Part shown: positions 16,539-24,630 of the stretch, piece after piece
How the letters are laid out: each line of letters begins with the position of its first letter
How positions within the stretch are numbered: position 1 is the stretch's first letter
Assembly (NCBI GenBank): GCA_964441235.1
Contig: CAYTUQ010000014.1
Coordinates: forward strand, 1-64,000
Direction of reading: 5' to 3'
Source: BS750m-G69 sp964441235
GTDB lineage: Bacteria; Fidelibacterota; UBA2242
DNA: 64,000 nucleotides
Translations under genes and position numbers: made by a program
The notes under the pieces: model-generated
The model's input: the letters and a program-made list of their open reading frames with translations, nothing else
Told to the model about the DNA's origin: nothing
The model's database searches: none

Positions 16539-18707
16539 ATGTTGAGGAATAAAACAACTCTGGTAATTATTTTCGTAATTTCTATATTTATTAATCAAGC
16601 CCTTTCATATCATAATAGTAAACAGATTGGTATTGTCAGTGGAAAAGTACTGGATTCAAAAAATGCACCACTACCGTTTGTCAATGTATTTTTTACGGAT
16701 GGAATGGAAGGAACTATGACCGATGAGAATGGCTACTTTAAGATTGAGACTAACCACTTCGGCAAACGTGTATTAAGAGTTTCGCATATAGGTTATGAAC
16801 AGAAAGATATTGATGTGATTGTTAAGAAAGTAGCTCCAGTTATATTAAATATCACTTTAGAGGAATCTTACATTGAGATGGAAACTGTTACAATCACTGC
16901 AAGCTCTTTTACAGCAGCTGATAAAGAAGGGCAAACACTGACCTTGCTTGATGTTGTAACCACTGCTGGTGCAGCTGCCGATATTTTCAAAGCTATTCAA
17001 ACATTTCCCGGTGTTACGCAGGTTGATGAAGGAGCAGGAATGTTCGTACGAGGTGGTGATGTATCTGAAACAATTGTTATGCTTGATGGTGCAACCTTAG
17101 TTCACCCTTATCGTTATGAATCGGATACCGGCGGATATTTTGGTATGATAAATCCATTCCTCTTGTCAGGTACTTACTTTTCTTCAGGCGCTTTTTCAGC
17201 GAAATACGGGAATGCATTATCCGGCGTATTGGCAATGGAATCACTTGGAATGCCTGAATCCAAGTCAGTAGATTTTGGTATGGGGCTGGCAGCAATATCT
17301 CTGGGAGCCAGCTACCCGATTATTCCCGAAAAATTAGGTGTCCGACTTTCTGGAAATTATTCAGATACAAAAACACTGTTTAAAATAAACGGTGGCACAG
17401 AGAAGTTTGACAAATTTCCACTGTCCTGTGATGGTAATTTAAGTATTATTTATAAGTATTCAAATCGTGGGTATCTGAAATATTTTAATCATTCCGCACA
17501 GGACGACATTGGTGTTTTATATGAATCGCCGACTTATTCTGGAAATTTTATAAGTGGTACAGACAACATCCTGAATAACGTTTACTGGAAACAGATGTTT
17601 GGTAAAAAATTGTTGACTAAATCCAGTCTTTCGCAGAATCGCTTTCATCAAGATATAATAGTAGGCAACCTGAGCCTAAAAAATTCAGATGTATTTATAA
17701 AGTGGAGAACGGATATAACTTATACAGCATCAAAGAAACTTAAAATTAACAGTGGATTCGAGATAGACAATACGGAATCAACTGTTTCCGGATCATACCC
17801 TGATGACGAGAATAATCTTCATCCGGATGCAGCATCAATAACATTTTCCGATGACTATTCTGCATTTCATAATGGTCTATACCTTGAGAGTGAGATCAAT
17901 TTTTCACAAAGAATCTTTACCATTAGTGGTCTTCGTGTTGATTATCTTAGTGAAATAAACGCTTATACAATGGACCCACGATTTTCTATCGGCTATCGTT
18001 TTACCGATACCCAGATATTTAAACTGGCAACCGGGAGATACCATCAATACCCAAAGGCACAATGTATTGATGCTCATTATGGAAATCCTAACCTGCTGCC
18101 TCTGGAAGCGATCCATTATGTGGCAGGTTATGAATTGAAGTCAGAGATTACAAACTTCAGGGCTGAGCTCTATTATAAAGATTACAATAACTTGCCAATC
18201 AAGGATTATGAGCAAAATTTTGCCAGTGATGGATATGGGTACTCTTATGGAACAGATATTTTCATAAAAGGTAACCTGCCTTTTATCTCAGGTTGGATGT
18301 CCTATAGTTATCTTGTTTCTGAGCGAAAGGAACTTGAATACTTGAAATTGGTTCCCACAGATTATGATATTCGCCATAACTTTATCGCTGCTCTTAAGTC
18401 CAGGATAGGAGAAAGAAACTCCTTTAGTTTGACATATCGCTACACATCTGGAAAGCCATATACAGCGACGTTAAACCAATGGAACTCAGACCGCCTGCTC
18501 TCCATCCAGAGATTAGATATATCATGGAGTTATTTTACGTTTTACAGCGGAGGTAACTTTCTTGTTCTATATGCTGCAGTTTCAAATTTGCTTGATCGCA
18601 GAAATTTATACGGTTACAGATATAATCCGGAATACACCGAGAGAACCGAATTGAAGAGCACATTTGGTAGAAGTATTTATTTTGGCTTCTCTATCAGTTT
18701 GAGATAA
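16539..18707 (+). CDS. TonB-dependent receptor-like outer membrane protein
   Basis: An outer-membrane receptor of 722 residues. The ATG at 16539 is chosen because AGAAGGA lies five bases upstream; a GTG at 16521 would add six residues and overlap the regulator gene. The order is signal peptide (to about 23), carboxypeptidase-regulatory-like beta domain (about 29-112, SGKVLDSKNAPLPFVNVFF, TDENGYFKI), plug (about 130-230, QTFPGVTQVDEGAGMFVRGG and NPFLLSGTYFSSGAFSAKYG) and a beta-barrel ending in an aromatic-rich strand. No partner SusD gene follows; instead a TPR protein does. The substrate is unknown; no TonB box can be assigned with confidence. Confidence 0.9.
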   Translation: MLRNKTTLVIIFVISIFINQALSYHNSKQIGIVSGKVLDSKNAPLPFVNVFFTDGMEGTMTDENGYFKIETNHFGKRVLRVSHIGYEQKDIDVIVKKVAPVILNITLEESYIEMETVTITASSFTAADKEGQTLTLLDVVTTAGAAADIFKAIQTFPGVTQVDEGAGMFVRGGDVSETIVMLDGATLVHPYRYESDTGGYFGMINPFLLSGTYFSSGAFSAKYGNALSGVLAMESLGMPESKSVDFGMGLAAISLGASYPIIPEKLGVRLSGNYSDTKTLFKINGGTEKFDKFPLSCDGNLSIIYKYSNRGYLKYFNHSAQDDIGVLYESPTYSGNFISGTDNILNNVYWKQMFGKKLLTKSSLSQNRFHQDIIVGNLSLKNSDVFIKWRTDITYTASKKLKINSGFEIDNTESTVSGSYPDDENNLHPDAASITFSDDYSAFHNGLYLESEINFSQRIFTISGLRVDYLSEINAYTMDPRFSIGYRFTDTQIFKLATGRYHQYPKAQCIDAHYGNPNLLPLEAIHYVAGYELKSEITNFRAELYYKDYNNLPIKDYEQNFASDGYGYSYGTDIFIKGNLPFISGWMSYSYLVSERKELEYLKLVPTDYDIRHNFIAALKSRIGERNSFSLTYRYTSGKPYTATLNQWNSDRLLSIQRLDISWSYFTFYSGGNFLVLYAAVSNLLDRRNLYGYRYNPEYTERTELKSTFGRSIYFGFSISLR

Positions 18708-18747
18708 AAATTTTCATATAAAATTATAAAAATGGAAAGGGATAAAG

Positions 18748-19503
18748 ATGATACGTAATTTTTTAGTATTGTTAATGTTAACTATGCCGGTTTTGAGCCA
18801 AACTGTTGAGAAATATATTCTTCAAGGAAAGGACAAGATAGAATCTGCTTACTCACAGTGGAATATGAATGGAATGCTTGAAGCACGTGCTGTATTTGAG
18901 AGGCTATTGACAAAAAGTGATAAGGATTGGTTATTGTACTATTACATTGCTTATTGTGATTATCGGTTGACGAACTACTCATTTAGTGAAAATGATAAGA
19001 GAGCAGCAAGAAAATATGTTCGTGATGGAATTAAAAGACTGAAAGTATGTATTGATGAGAAATCAGATTGCGCTGATGCCTATGCCCTACTCTCTTCATT
19101 TTATGGTAACAAAATTGCTTTGAGCCCGTGGTCAGGCTTCTGGAACGGGCCAAAGTCAGGAAGGATGATAGAAAGGGCTTTTTCATTAGAGCCAAATAAT
19201 CCAAGAACCCATCTTATCAGTGGAATTTCAGCCTTTTATACACCTGAGAAGTGGGGTGGAGGCAAGGAAATGGCAAAAGAAGCTCTTGGAAAGGCAATAG
19301 AACTTTTTAATTATGAGAATTTGGAAGCGATAATGCCGGATTGGGGGCATAGCGAATCTTATGGATGGCTGGGATTGGTGGAATTGGCTATGGGTGATAC
19401 AAATAACGCTGTAATAAACTACAGAAGAGCGCTGGAAATAGACCCCGATAATGGATGGGTAAAATATAGGCTTTTGCCACAAATTAGTGGAAGTAATGAA
19501 TGA
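18748..19503 (+). CDS. Exported TPR-repeat protein
   Basis: A 251-residue protein with an N-terminal signal (IRNFLVLLMLTMPVLSQ) and several tetratricopeptide-like helix pairs, the clearest near the C-terminus (GWLGLVELAMGDTNNAVINY followed by RRALEIDPDN). It is the fourth gene of the operon, 40 bases after the TonB-receptor-like gene, with AAAGGGA upstream of the ATG. Probably a periplasmic or lipid-free scaffold working with the outer-membrane receptor. No enzymatic motif is seen. Confidence 0.85.
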   Translation: MIRNFLVLLMLTMPVLSQTVEKYILQGKDKIESAYSQWNMNGMLEARAVFERLLTKSDKDWLLYYYIAYCDYRLTNYSFSENDKRAARKYVRDGIKRLKVCIDEKSDCADAYALLSSFYGNKIALSPWSGFWNGPKSGRMIERAFSLEPNNPRTHLISGISAFYTPEKWGGGKEMAKEALGKAIELFNYENLEAIMPDWGHSESYGWLGLVELAMGDTNNAVINYRRALEIDPDNGWVKYRLLPQISGSNE

Positions 19504-19756
19504 GTATTATATGGAAAACCAAAATTATATTTACCACCTTTCAAAATTAAATGCTTCGATAAGCGGTACACTTTTCCATCTATCTCGTCTCATCTCGAAG
19601 AGATCCTTCGTAGAAGTCCTCCGTGACCTTTGGGATAGAGACCTCTTTGAGGTGGAGATCTAAGAGATATATATGGGATATCATAGGAAATTTTCCGTGC
19701 ATTGACAATGTTGCACCAATAGTGATAAATAATTTTATTTATTATTTAGAAGTCAC
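19504..19756. other. Non-coding spacer with short palindromes
   Basis: 253 bases without a gene. At 19595-19672 is a degenerate cluster of small palindromes (GAGATCC/GGAGATC, GTCCTCCGTGACCTTTGGGA, ACCTCTTTGAGGT) of the dispersed family. The remainder is AT-rich with nothing recognised. Confidence 0.4.
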
Positions 19757-20587
19757 ATGGAAATACTTTATTGCTTAATATTAATACCAACAATGTTACT
19801 TTCTCAAACATTAATAAATCCTGGTACTATTGTATTTAAGTCAGGAAAAATAATTCAATGCCAACTAAAAGGTTTTTCAAAAAATACAGTTTGGTTTAAA
19901 AGCACACAAAAAAGCAATGCTTCTGATTTACTTGTTTTGCAGAATATTTGTCTAAATGGAACGGGCGTTGTCTATTCTGAATCAGAGGAATATTTATATA
20001 GTCTTGACTCTTTAACAAATTATTCATCAAAAAGAAAAATCAATTCACAAATATCTGATATTAATAAAGATAGTAGTAACAAACATGAATTTTCGATAGC
20101 CATTGGACTACTTACCACAGCAACATTTTTTGAGATTGTTAAGGCTATAGTAATATCATTTGGAGCAACTGAAAGTACTGATTATGGTTCATACCAAACG
20201 CATCTTGGCTATAGATATTTTCGCAATAAACATTGGATTTATGGAATTGACTTTAGTTATGAACAATATGGCTAAAAATTATATTCTAAATCGGACAACA
20301 AGATGACAGGCAAAATATTTTCAAGATATTTAACACTTGCATTAAATGTGTCTTATTATTGGGTACAATACAAGTGGCTTCATTTTTACTCTGGCTTAGG
20401 AATTGGATTAACCCATGTACAACATGAAACATATGGAATAATCAGTGCCAGCCCTAATAGATTTAGTGGAGTAGGTTTGCAATTCAATTTACTTGGAGCC
20501 AAAATAGCTAAAAAATTATCTTTAATGACGGAAATTGGTGCTGGTTACCGAGGCGTTTTTACAATTGGACTAGCATATCATCTTTAA
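19757..20587 (+). pseudogene. Outer-membrane beta-barrel gene split by TAA
   Basis: One reading frame from ATG at 19757 to the stop at 20585-20587 encodes about 276 residues, interrupted once by TAA at 20273-20275 (after YEQYG; then KLYSKSDNK follows). The first part has a signal peptide (to about residue 16) and a region with VFKSGKIIQCQLKGF, the second part alternating aromatic/glycine strands typical of a small beta-barrel ending in GLAYHL. Because frame and protein character are preserved on both sides, this is a recent nonsense mutation, a read-through gene or a sequencing error. As two products it would give 172 residues and, from an internal ATG, 94 residues. Confidence 0.7.
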
Positions 20588-20822
20588 AGAATTAAAAATA
20601 TAGGTTCTTACCAAAAAAGGAGCTACCTAAAATTATAACTGGGGGTAACCTCATGATTTGCTACATAATTTTTGGTTTCTTGATATTCAATAACTTGTTA
20701 TTTAATCTAATGTTACTTTATAAAATCAAGGCATACTTCAACTTTTCCGATGCATCTCTTTTATTTGCCTTTTCCTTTAATGAATTATAATTTTATTGAG
20801 GTGAATATTTTTAGGAGATATA

Positions 20823-21026
20823 ATGAAAATTAAAGCAATAATCCATAAAGCTGATGAAGGAGGATATTGGGCTGAAATTCCCTTTATCCCAGGCTGCGCT
20901 ACTCAAGGAGATACATTTGAAGAACTATTAACTAACATTTATGAAGCTGTTGAAACTTGTCTCTCAATAGATGTCGAAGAACATAAAACTAATGAAAAAG
21001 GTAAAGTGATGGAGATTATTGTTTGA
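20823..21026 (+). CDS. hicB: HicB-family antitoxin
   Basis: A 67-residue HicB-like protein (KIKAIIHKADEGGYWAEIP, then FIPGCATQGDTFEELLTNIY), the partial RNase-H-like fold of HicB antitoxins. It is the short form without a C-terminal DNA-binding domain. AGGAGAT upstream sets the start. The hicA gene overlaps its stop by a few bases, giving the hicB-hicA order. The toxin is shortened by a nonsense codon, so the antitoxin may now be an orphan. Confidence 0.88.
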   Translation: MKIKAIIHKADEGGYWAEIPFIPGCATQGDTFEELLTNIYEAVETCLSIDVEEHKTNEKGKVMEIIV

Positions 21027-21229
21027 AGGCTGTTACAGGTAAGGAATTTGCTCGTCTATTAGAGAGTAAAGGTTGGATATTAAGTAGAATAAAGGGTAGT
21101 CACCATGTTTATACAAAGATTGGAAATCCTGCTAGAATTTCAATTCCAATTCATGGTAATAAACCTTTAAAAGTCGGTTTACTATGACATTTTATGAAAA
21201 TTGCAAATATAAAAGAATATGAATTATAA
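21023..21229 (+). pseudogene. hicA: HicA toxin with premature TGA
   Basis: Reading from TTG at 21023 (overlapping the hicB stop) gives KAVTGKEFARLLESKGWILS and GSHHVYTK, the double-stranded RNA-binding fold of HicA mRNA interferases with the catalytic His in GSHHVY. TGA at 21185-21187 ends the frame after KPLKVGLL. The same frame then continues HFMKIANIKEYEL to TAA at 21227-21229, exactly the expected HicA C-terminus. About 14 residues are thus cut off by a nonsense mutation. The toxin is probably inactive or weakened, though the catalytic His is retained. Confidence 0.75.
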
Positions 21230-21385
21230 TATCAATATATAACAATTGCCTTCATCCAATACCAATATCTTTTATTTTTTAAAAACTCATAGACTTTATG
21301 AAAAAATTTTATTCTGTATTTATATTAAATTAAAACGGTGTGATCAAATCGAATCCTGTTAAACATTTCAAAGGAGAATAGACAA

Positions 21386-22534
21386 ATGTCCTTTCCTGTA
21401 ATTAAAAAATCTTTGTTTTATCTTATTGCTATCCTTCTAAATTACTCGCTCTGTTGGTGTCAAATTAAAAACACTTCGCCAATCCCTTCATCCAGTCGCC
21501 AGATGATTTTAGTTATTACTAACTCATTTAAAGCATCCAATGGATTTCTATTTCGTTTTGAACGTGATAATGCTAATGCTGATTGGGAAAAGTCTGGTGA
21601 TAAAATACCTGTTATTGTAGGAAAAAATGGACTTGCCTGGGGAATAGGATTGCATAAGTTATATACTACAAACACACCAATTAAAAGAGAAGGAGATAGA
21701 AAAAGTCCGGCAGGAATTTTTACACTAAGTTCTGTATTTGGCTATTCTCCGGTAGAAAAAATGGGTAGTCTAAAAATTCCTTATATTCATGTTACCGATA
21801 TCCTGGAATGCATAGATGACGTGAATTCAAAGTACTATAATTCATTTGTTAATCGAGGTAAAGTTGAAAATGTTGATTGGCATTCATCTGAAAAAATGCT
21901 TCTATCAGGTATATGGTATGAGTTGGGCGTAGTTGTTGATCATAACAAAAATCCAATTAAGAAAGGCGCCGGATCATGCATTTTCTTACATAATTGGGCT
22001 GGTTCTGCAGATTCAACTTCCGGTTGTACAGCTATGGCACCTTCAGATATGAAAGACATTATATATTGGTTGGATGCATCGAAAAATCCAATTTTAGTAC
22101 AACTTACAAGACAACTTTTTATCAATTATAAAAAATCCTGGGAATTACCTGAACTTCGGGAGGGTAAAATTGCCGATCAAGCCCGCGACCTAAGAAAAAC
22201 ATTGAGAGAAGCAAAGTTTAGCAAAGCCTCACAAGGGCTATCAAAATTTTTCAAAGAATTTAAGAATTATGAAATTTGTTATAAAGTTCTGGGCGCTATG
22301 GTAAAACTGCGGTGCAATAGAGTATGTAAGGATAGTGGTGGTCCACCGTTTTGTAAAATCAGAAAATGCTGCCAGAAGAAAGGTATTGATGGCTGTTGGG
22401 AATGTGACGAATACGAAACCTGTGAAAAACTGGATTTTTTAAAGCCTATTCACGAAGATGCCCATATTAAAAATTTGAGGCAAATTAGAAAATTAGGGAC
22501 TGAAGCATTTATAAATGGAAAGAGATATTGGTAA
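21386..22534 (+). CDS. L,D-transpeptidase-like/DUF3795 fusion protein
   Basis: A 382-residue chimera. Residues 1-24 are a signal peptide. About 40-240 resemble a YkuD-type L,D-transpeptidase: PIKREGDRKSPAGIFTL, then H202 and the STSGC motif (Cys 214), the expected catalytic His and Cys. From about 257 the sequence (EGKIADQARDLRKTLREAKF, GPPFCKIRKCCQKKGIDGCW, ECDEYETCEKL) matches the C-terminal part of DUF3795, a cytoplasmic Cys-rich protein whose first CxxC motif is missing here. Joining an exported enzyme to a cytoplasmic Cys-rich domain is odd and may reflect a deletion fusing two genes. Its final codons overlap an 18-base repeat that recurs after the RAYT module. Confidence 0.75.
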   Translation: MSFPVIKKSLFYLIAILLNYSLCWCQIKNTSPIPSSSRQMILVITNSFKASNGFLFRFERDNANADWEKSGDKIPVIVGKNGLAWGIGLHKLYTTNTPIKREGDRKSPAGIFTLSSVFGYSPVEKMGSLKIPYIHVTDILECIDDVNSKYYNSFVNRGKVENVDWHSSEKMLLSGIWYELGVVVDHNKNPIKKGAGSCIFLHNWAGSADSTSGCTAMAPSDMKDIIYWLDASKNPILVQLTRQLFINYKKSWELPELREGKIADQARDLRKTLREAKFSKASQGLSKFFKEFKNYEICYKVLGAMVKLRCNRVCKDSGGPPFCKIRKCCQKKGIDGCWECDEYETCEKLDFLKPIHEDAHIKNLRQIRKLGTEAFINGKRYW

Positions 22535-22551
22535 AAAAATATCTGTTCTGT

Positions 22552-22672
22552 ACCCCGAAGCGCCAGCTTCGGAAAAAAGAATTTTGCTGAACCGATTACG
22601 GAACTGGCGTTCAGCGGTACTGTATCAAGGAGCGGCAGGTCTGGAAGGTTTATGGAACTGGCGTTCCGTGAT
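22552..22672. repeat. REP palindromes upstream of RAYT
   Basis: CCGAAGCGCCAGCTTCGG (about 22555-22572) is a hairpin with a four-base GCCA loop. Two copies of GGAACTGGCGTTC(C) follow at 22600-22612 and 22654-22667, each a short stem with loop TGGC. The related copy at 23440-23457 on the other side of the RAYT gene shows that these are the REP elements of this transposase. Confidence 0.7.
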
Positions 22673-22756
22673 ACTATAAAAAGTTTTCATTGGTTTTTGC
22701 ACATCAAAAAGTAAATCAATATATTTTAACTAAATAAGGAATGAAGAATATAAGAA

Positions 22757-23416
22757 ATGAGTAAAAGAAGCATTTTTGATTATCGCATTTATTACAAAAG
22801 ATATTTGCCACATATCCAACCGAAAGATTCAATACTTTTTATCACCTACTGTCTTGACTTTAAATATCCAAAGTGGTTGTACTATGAACTAAAAAGAAGA
22901 AAACAGGTTTTTGAAAAATCGATAAACAATATTAGAGAAAAAGAAAAACGAATCAGGATTTATAACTTAAATAAACAGCAATTCGATTATTTTGACAATT
23001 TTATAATTAGATACAAAAAATCTCCTGATTGGCTAAAAAACACGAAAATTGCGGAAAAAGTCATCGAGAATTTGTTTTTCTGGAATACAAAAAGATACAA
23101 TCTTATCTGTTATTGCATTATGCCCAATCATGTACATATACTGATAAAGCCTTTGCTTAAAAATCAAGACACTCCATTCTCCGTTACAGAAATAATAAAA
23201 AATCATAAGAGTTATACAGGAAAAGAAGCAAATAAATTACTTGAAAGAAAAGGTGCTTTCTGGCACTACGGGTTCTATGACCACTATATCAGAGATAATA
23301 AGGAATTTTTCAATGTAATCCGGTACATCCTTCACAATCCTGTAAAAGGAGGATTAATAGAGAATTATGAGGATTGGAAATATTCCTGGGTAGACAAAGA
23401 AGTGTTGCAACTGTAA
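22757..23416 (+). CDS. REP-associated tyrosine transposase (RAYT)
   Basis: A 219-residue Y1 (HUH) transposase of the REP-associated type. The metal-binding His pair is H125/H127 in IMPNHVHILIKP; the likely nucleophile is Y153 in NHKSYTGKEAN; the C-terminal YILHNPVKGGLIENYEDWKY is typical of RAYTs. These single-copy enzymes nick and join single-stranded REP palindromes. Palindromes with the same core flank the gene on both sides. ATG at 22757 is preceded by an AT-rich leader with only a weak AAGAAAT site. Appears intact. Confidence 0.92.
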   Translation: MSKRSIFDYRIYYKRYLPHIQPKDSILFITYCLDFKYPKWLYYELKRRKQVFEKSINNIREKEKRIRIYNLNKQQFDYFDNFIIRYKKSPDWLKNTKIAEKVIENLFFWNTKRYNLICYCIMPNHVHILIKPLLKNQDTPFSVTEIIKNHKSYTGKEANKLLERKGAFWHYGFYDHYIRDNKEFFNVIRYILHNPVKGGLIENYEDWKYSWVDKEVLQL

Positions 23417-23470
23417 CCCGTAGCGCCTGCTCCGGGTATGCGGAACTGGCGTTCCGCGTTACTCTGCTAC
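23413..23470. repeat. REP palindromes downstream of RAYT
   Basis: GCGGAACTGGCGTTCCGC at 23440-23457 is a perfect 7-base stem with loop TGGC. It is preceded by a second imperfect hairpin (CCGTAGCGCCTGCTCCGG) and framed by GTAAC (about 23414) and GTTAC (about 23458), which pair as an outer stem. The RAYT stop codon is included in the left end of this unit. Confidence 0.7.
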
Positions 23471-23562
23471 GAAAGCGTCCATCAGCAGAAAGAGATATTG
23501 GTAAATAATTTTTCAATTCATAAATTTTCCCAGAAATAAGTAGATGAAGCTGGAAAACTTTT

Positions 23563-23976
23563 ATGAATAATAATACAAAAAATCTCTACTCCAGAATAAT
23601 AGCAAAACTGAAATCGCTATCTAATCAAAAAGCCATAGAATGTAGCCTGCGAGAAGAAGAATTCATTAAACGGACAGGATTTGTTTTAATGGCTCGATTG
23701 CCTGTAAGTGATAAAAATTCGGAAGATGCAAAGTTTGAAGAGTTCTTCACCTTACTAAAAAAAGGCTCTTTAGATAATAGAAACTTCGTTAAAAAAGCTG
23801 TCAATTGGGCATTGAGACAAATCGGCAAACGCAACTTAACTTTTAATAAAAAGGCTATCGAAATTGCAAAAGAAATTCAGGGAATGGGCTCTAAAAGTGC
23901 CAGATGGATTGCTTCCGATGCGCTTCGGGAACTAACAAGCGATGCTACTCAAAAAAGATTGGTAAATCAGTTATGA
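23563..23976 (+). pseudogene. DNA alkylation repair AlkD, internally deleted
   Basis: Only 137 residues against the usual 220-240 of AlkD-family HEAT-repeat glycosylases. The N-terminus (LYSRIIAKLKSLSNQKAIE) and the C-terminal half (REEEFIKRTGFVLMARL, then FVKKAVNWALRQIGKRN and SARWIASDALRELTS) are both recognisable, but they are joined directly near residue 27. Roughly 90-100 middle residues are missing in frame, including the HEAT repeats that carry the Trp and Asp used for base excision. A repair activity is unlikely. The stop codon overlaps the ATG of the following HD gene (ATGA). Possibly an expressed remnant, so confidence in the pseudogene call is moderate. Confidence 0.65.
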
Positions 23977-24581
23977 ATTCAATTAGTGACAAAATCCGAA
24001 AATTACAGAAACAATTCGATCCCGATATTTCCCATTCCAACCACGTTGAAAAATTATCGTCACAAATATTTAATAGTTTACAACCACTTCACGGCTATGG
24101 TCAAGCTGAACAAAAACTGCTCTATGCCGGTTCCCTTCTTCATGATATTGGTTATTATGTTAATGGCAATCACGAACACCATAAAAACTCCATGAAGCTT
24201 ATCCTGAAACACGGTATTGAAGGATTTACTGAAAAACAGATACTGATGGTTGCCAATATTGCTCAATATCATCGCAAAGCACTCCCCTCACCTAAGCATA
24301 AACATTGGGCAAAATTAGAGGAAAATGAAAAAGATATTGTATGCAAACTTTCTGCTATCCTGAGAATTGCAGACGGTTTAGACCGCAGTCATAGAAATTT
24401 AGTGCACAAAATCTCTTGTAAAATCTCCCCTAACATTGTAACTGTATATATGGGACATTTTGATGAACTCAATAATGAAATAAAATCTGCTCGAAGAAAA
24501 TCAGACCTATTCAAAGAGGTATTTCGTCGTGAAATAACATTTATACCAAAACGTTTTAAAAATTATAAAAAGACTCCTTGA
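23973..24581 (+). CDS. HD domain protein, Ppx/GppA C-terminal type
   Basis: A 202-residue protein whose ATG at 23973 overlaps the upstream stop (ATGA). It carries the HD-type domain found as the C-terminal part of exopolyphosphatase Ppx/GppA: H24 in SNHVEKL, H57-D58 in GSLLHDIG, then HEHHKNS, QYHRKALP and RIADGLDRSH. The next gene encodes a protein resembling the missing N-terminal actin-fold part, so this looks like a naturally split Ppx/GppA. Metal-binding residues are present, so phosphohydrolase activity is possible; the substrate is unknown. Confidence 0.85.
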   Translation: MNSISDKIRKLQKQFDPDISHSNHVEKLSSQIFNSLQPLHGYGQAEQKLLYAGSLLHDIGYYVNGNHEHHKNSMKLILKHGIEGFTEKQILMVANIAQYHRKALPSPKHKHWAKLEENEKDIVCKLSAILRIADGLDRSHRNLVHKISCKISPNIVTVYMGHFDELNNEIKSARRKSDLFKEVFRREITFIPKRFKNYKKTP

Positions 24582-24630
24582 GGAATTTGTTTATGATAAA
24601 GTTCCGTAAAGTTTAGCTTTATGATGTAAA

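Larger units (their letters stand above)
22518..23505. mobile_element. RAYT/REP module bounded by 18-bp direct repeat
   Basis: The sequence GAAAGAGATATTGGTAAA occurs at 22518-22535 (the end of the L,D-transpeptidase/DUF3795 gene) and again at 23488-23505. Between the copies lie REP palindromes, the RAYT gene and another REP palindrome. The segment therefore looks like an insertion that duplicated the target, or a module inserted by recombination, leaving the reading frame of the upstream gene intact. Confidence 0.6.

Noticed and set aside
16521..16541. GTG at 16521 as start of the TonB-receptor-like gene
   Set aside because: The ATG at 16539 has AGAAGGA at proper spacing and yields a clean signal peptide without overlapping the regulator gene.
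21185..21187. TGA in hicA read as selenocysteine or recoded stop
   Set aside because: The expected residue is Lys/Arg-like, no selenocysteine insertion hairpin is visible just downstream, and TGA is used as a normal stop elsewhere in the window (for example hicB and the AbiEi/AbiEii overlap).
22552..23470. CRISPR-like array from repeated GGAACTGGCGTTCC
   Set aside because: Only three short palindromic copies with irregular spacing, flanking a RAYT gene; they are REP elements.
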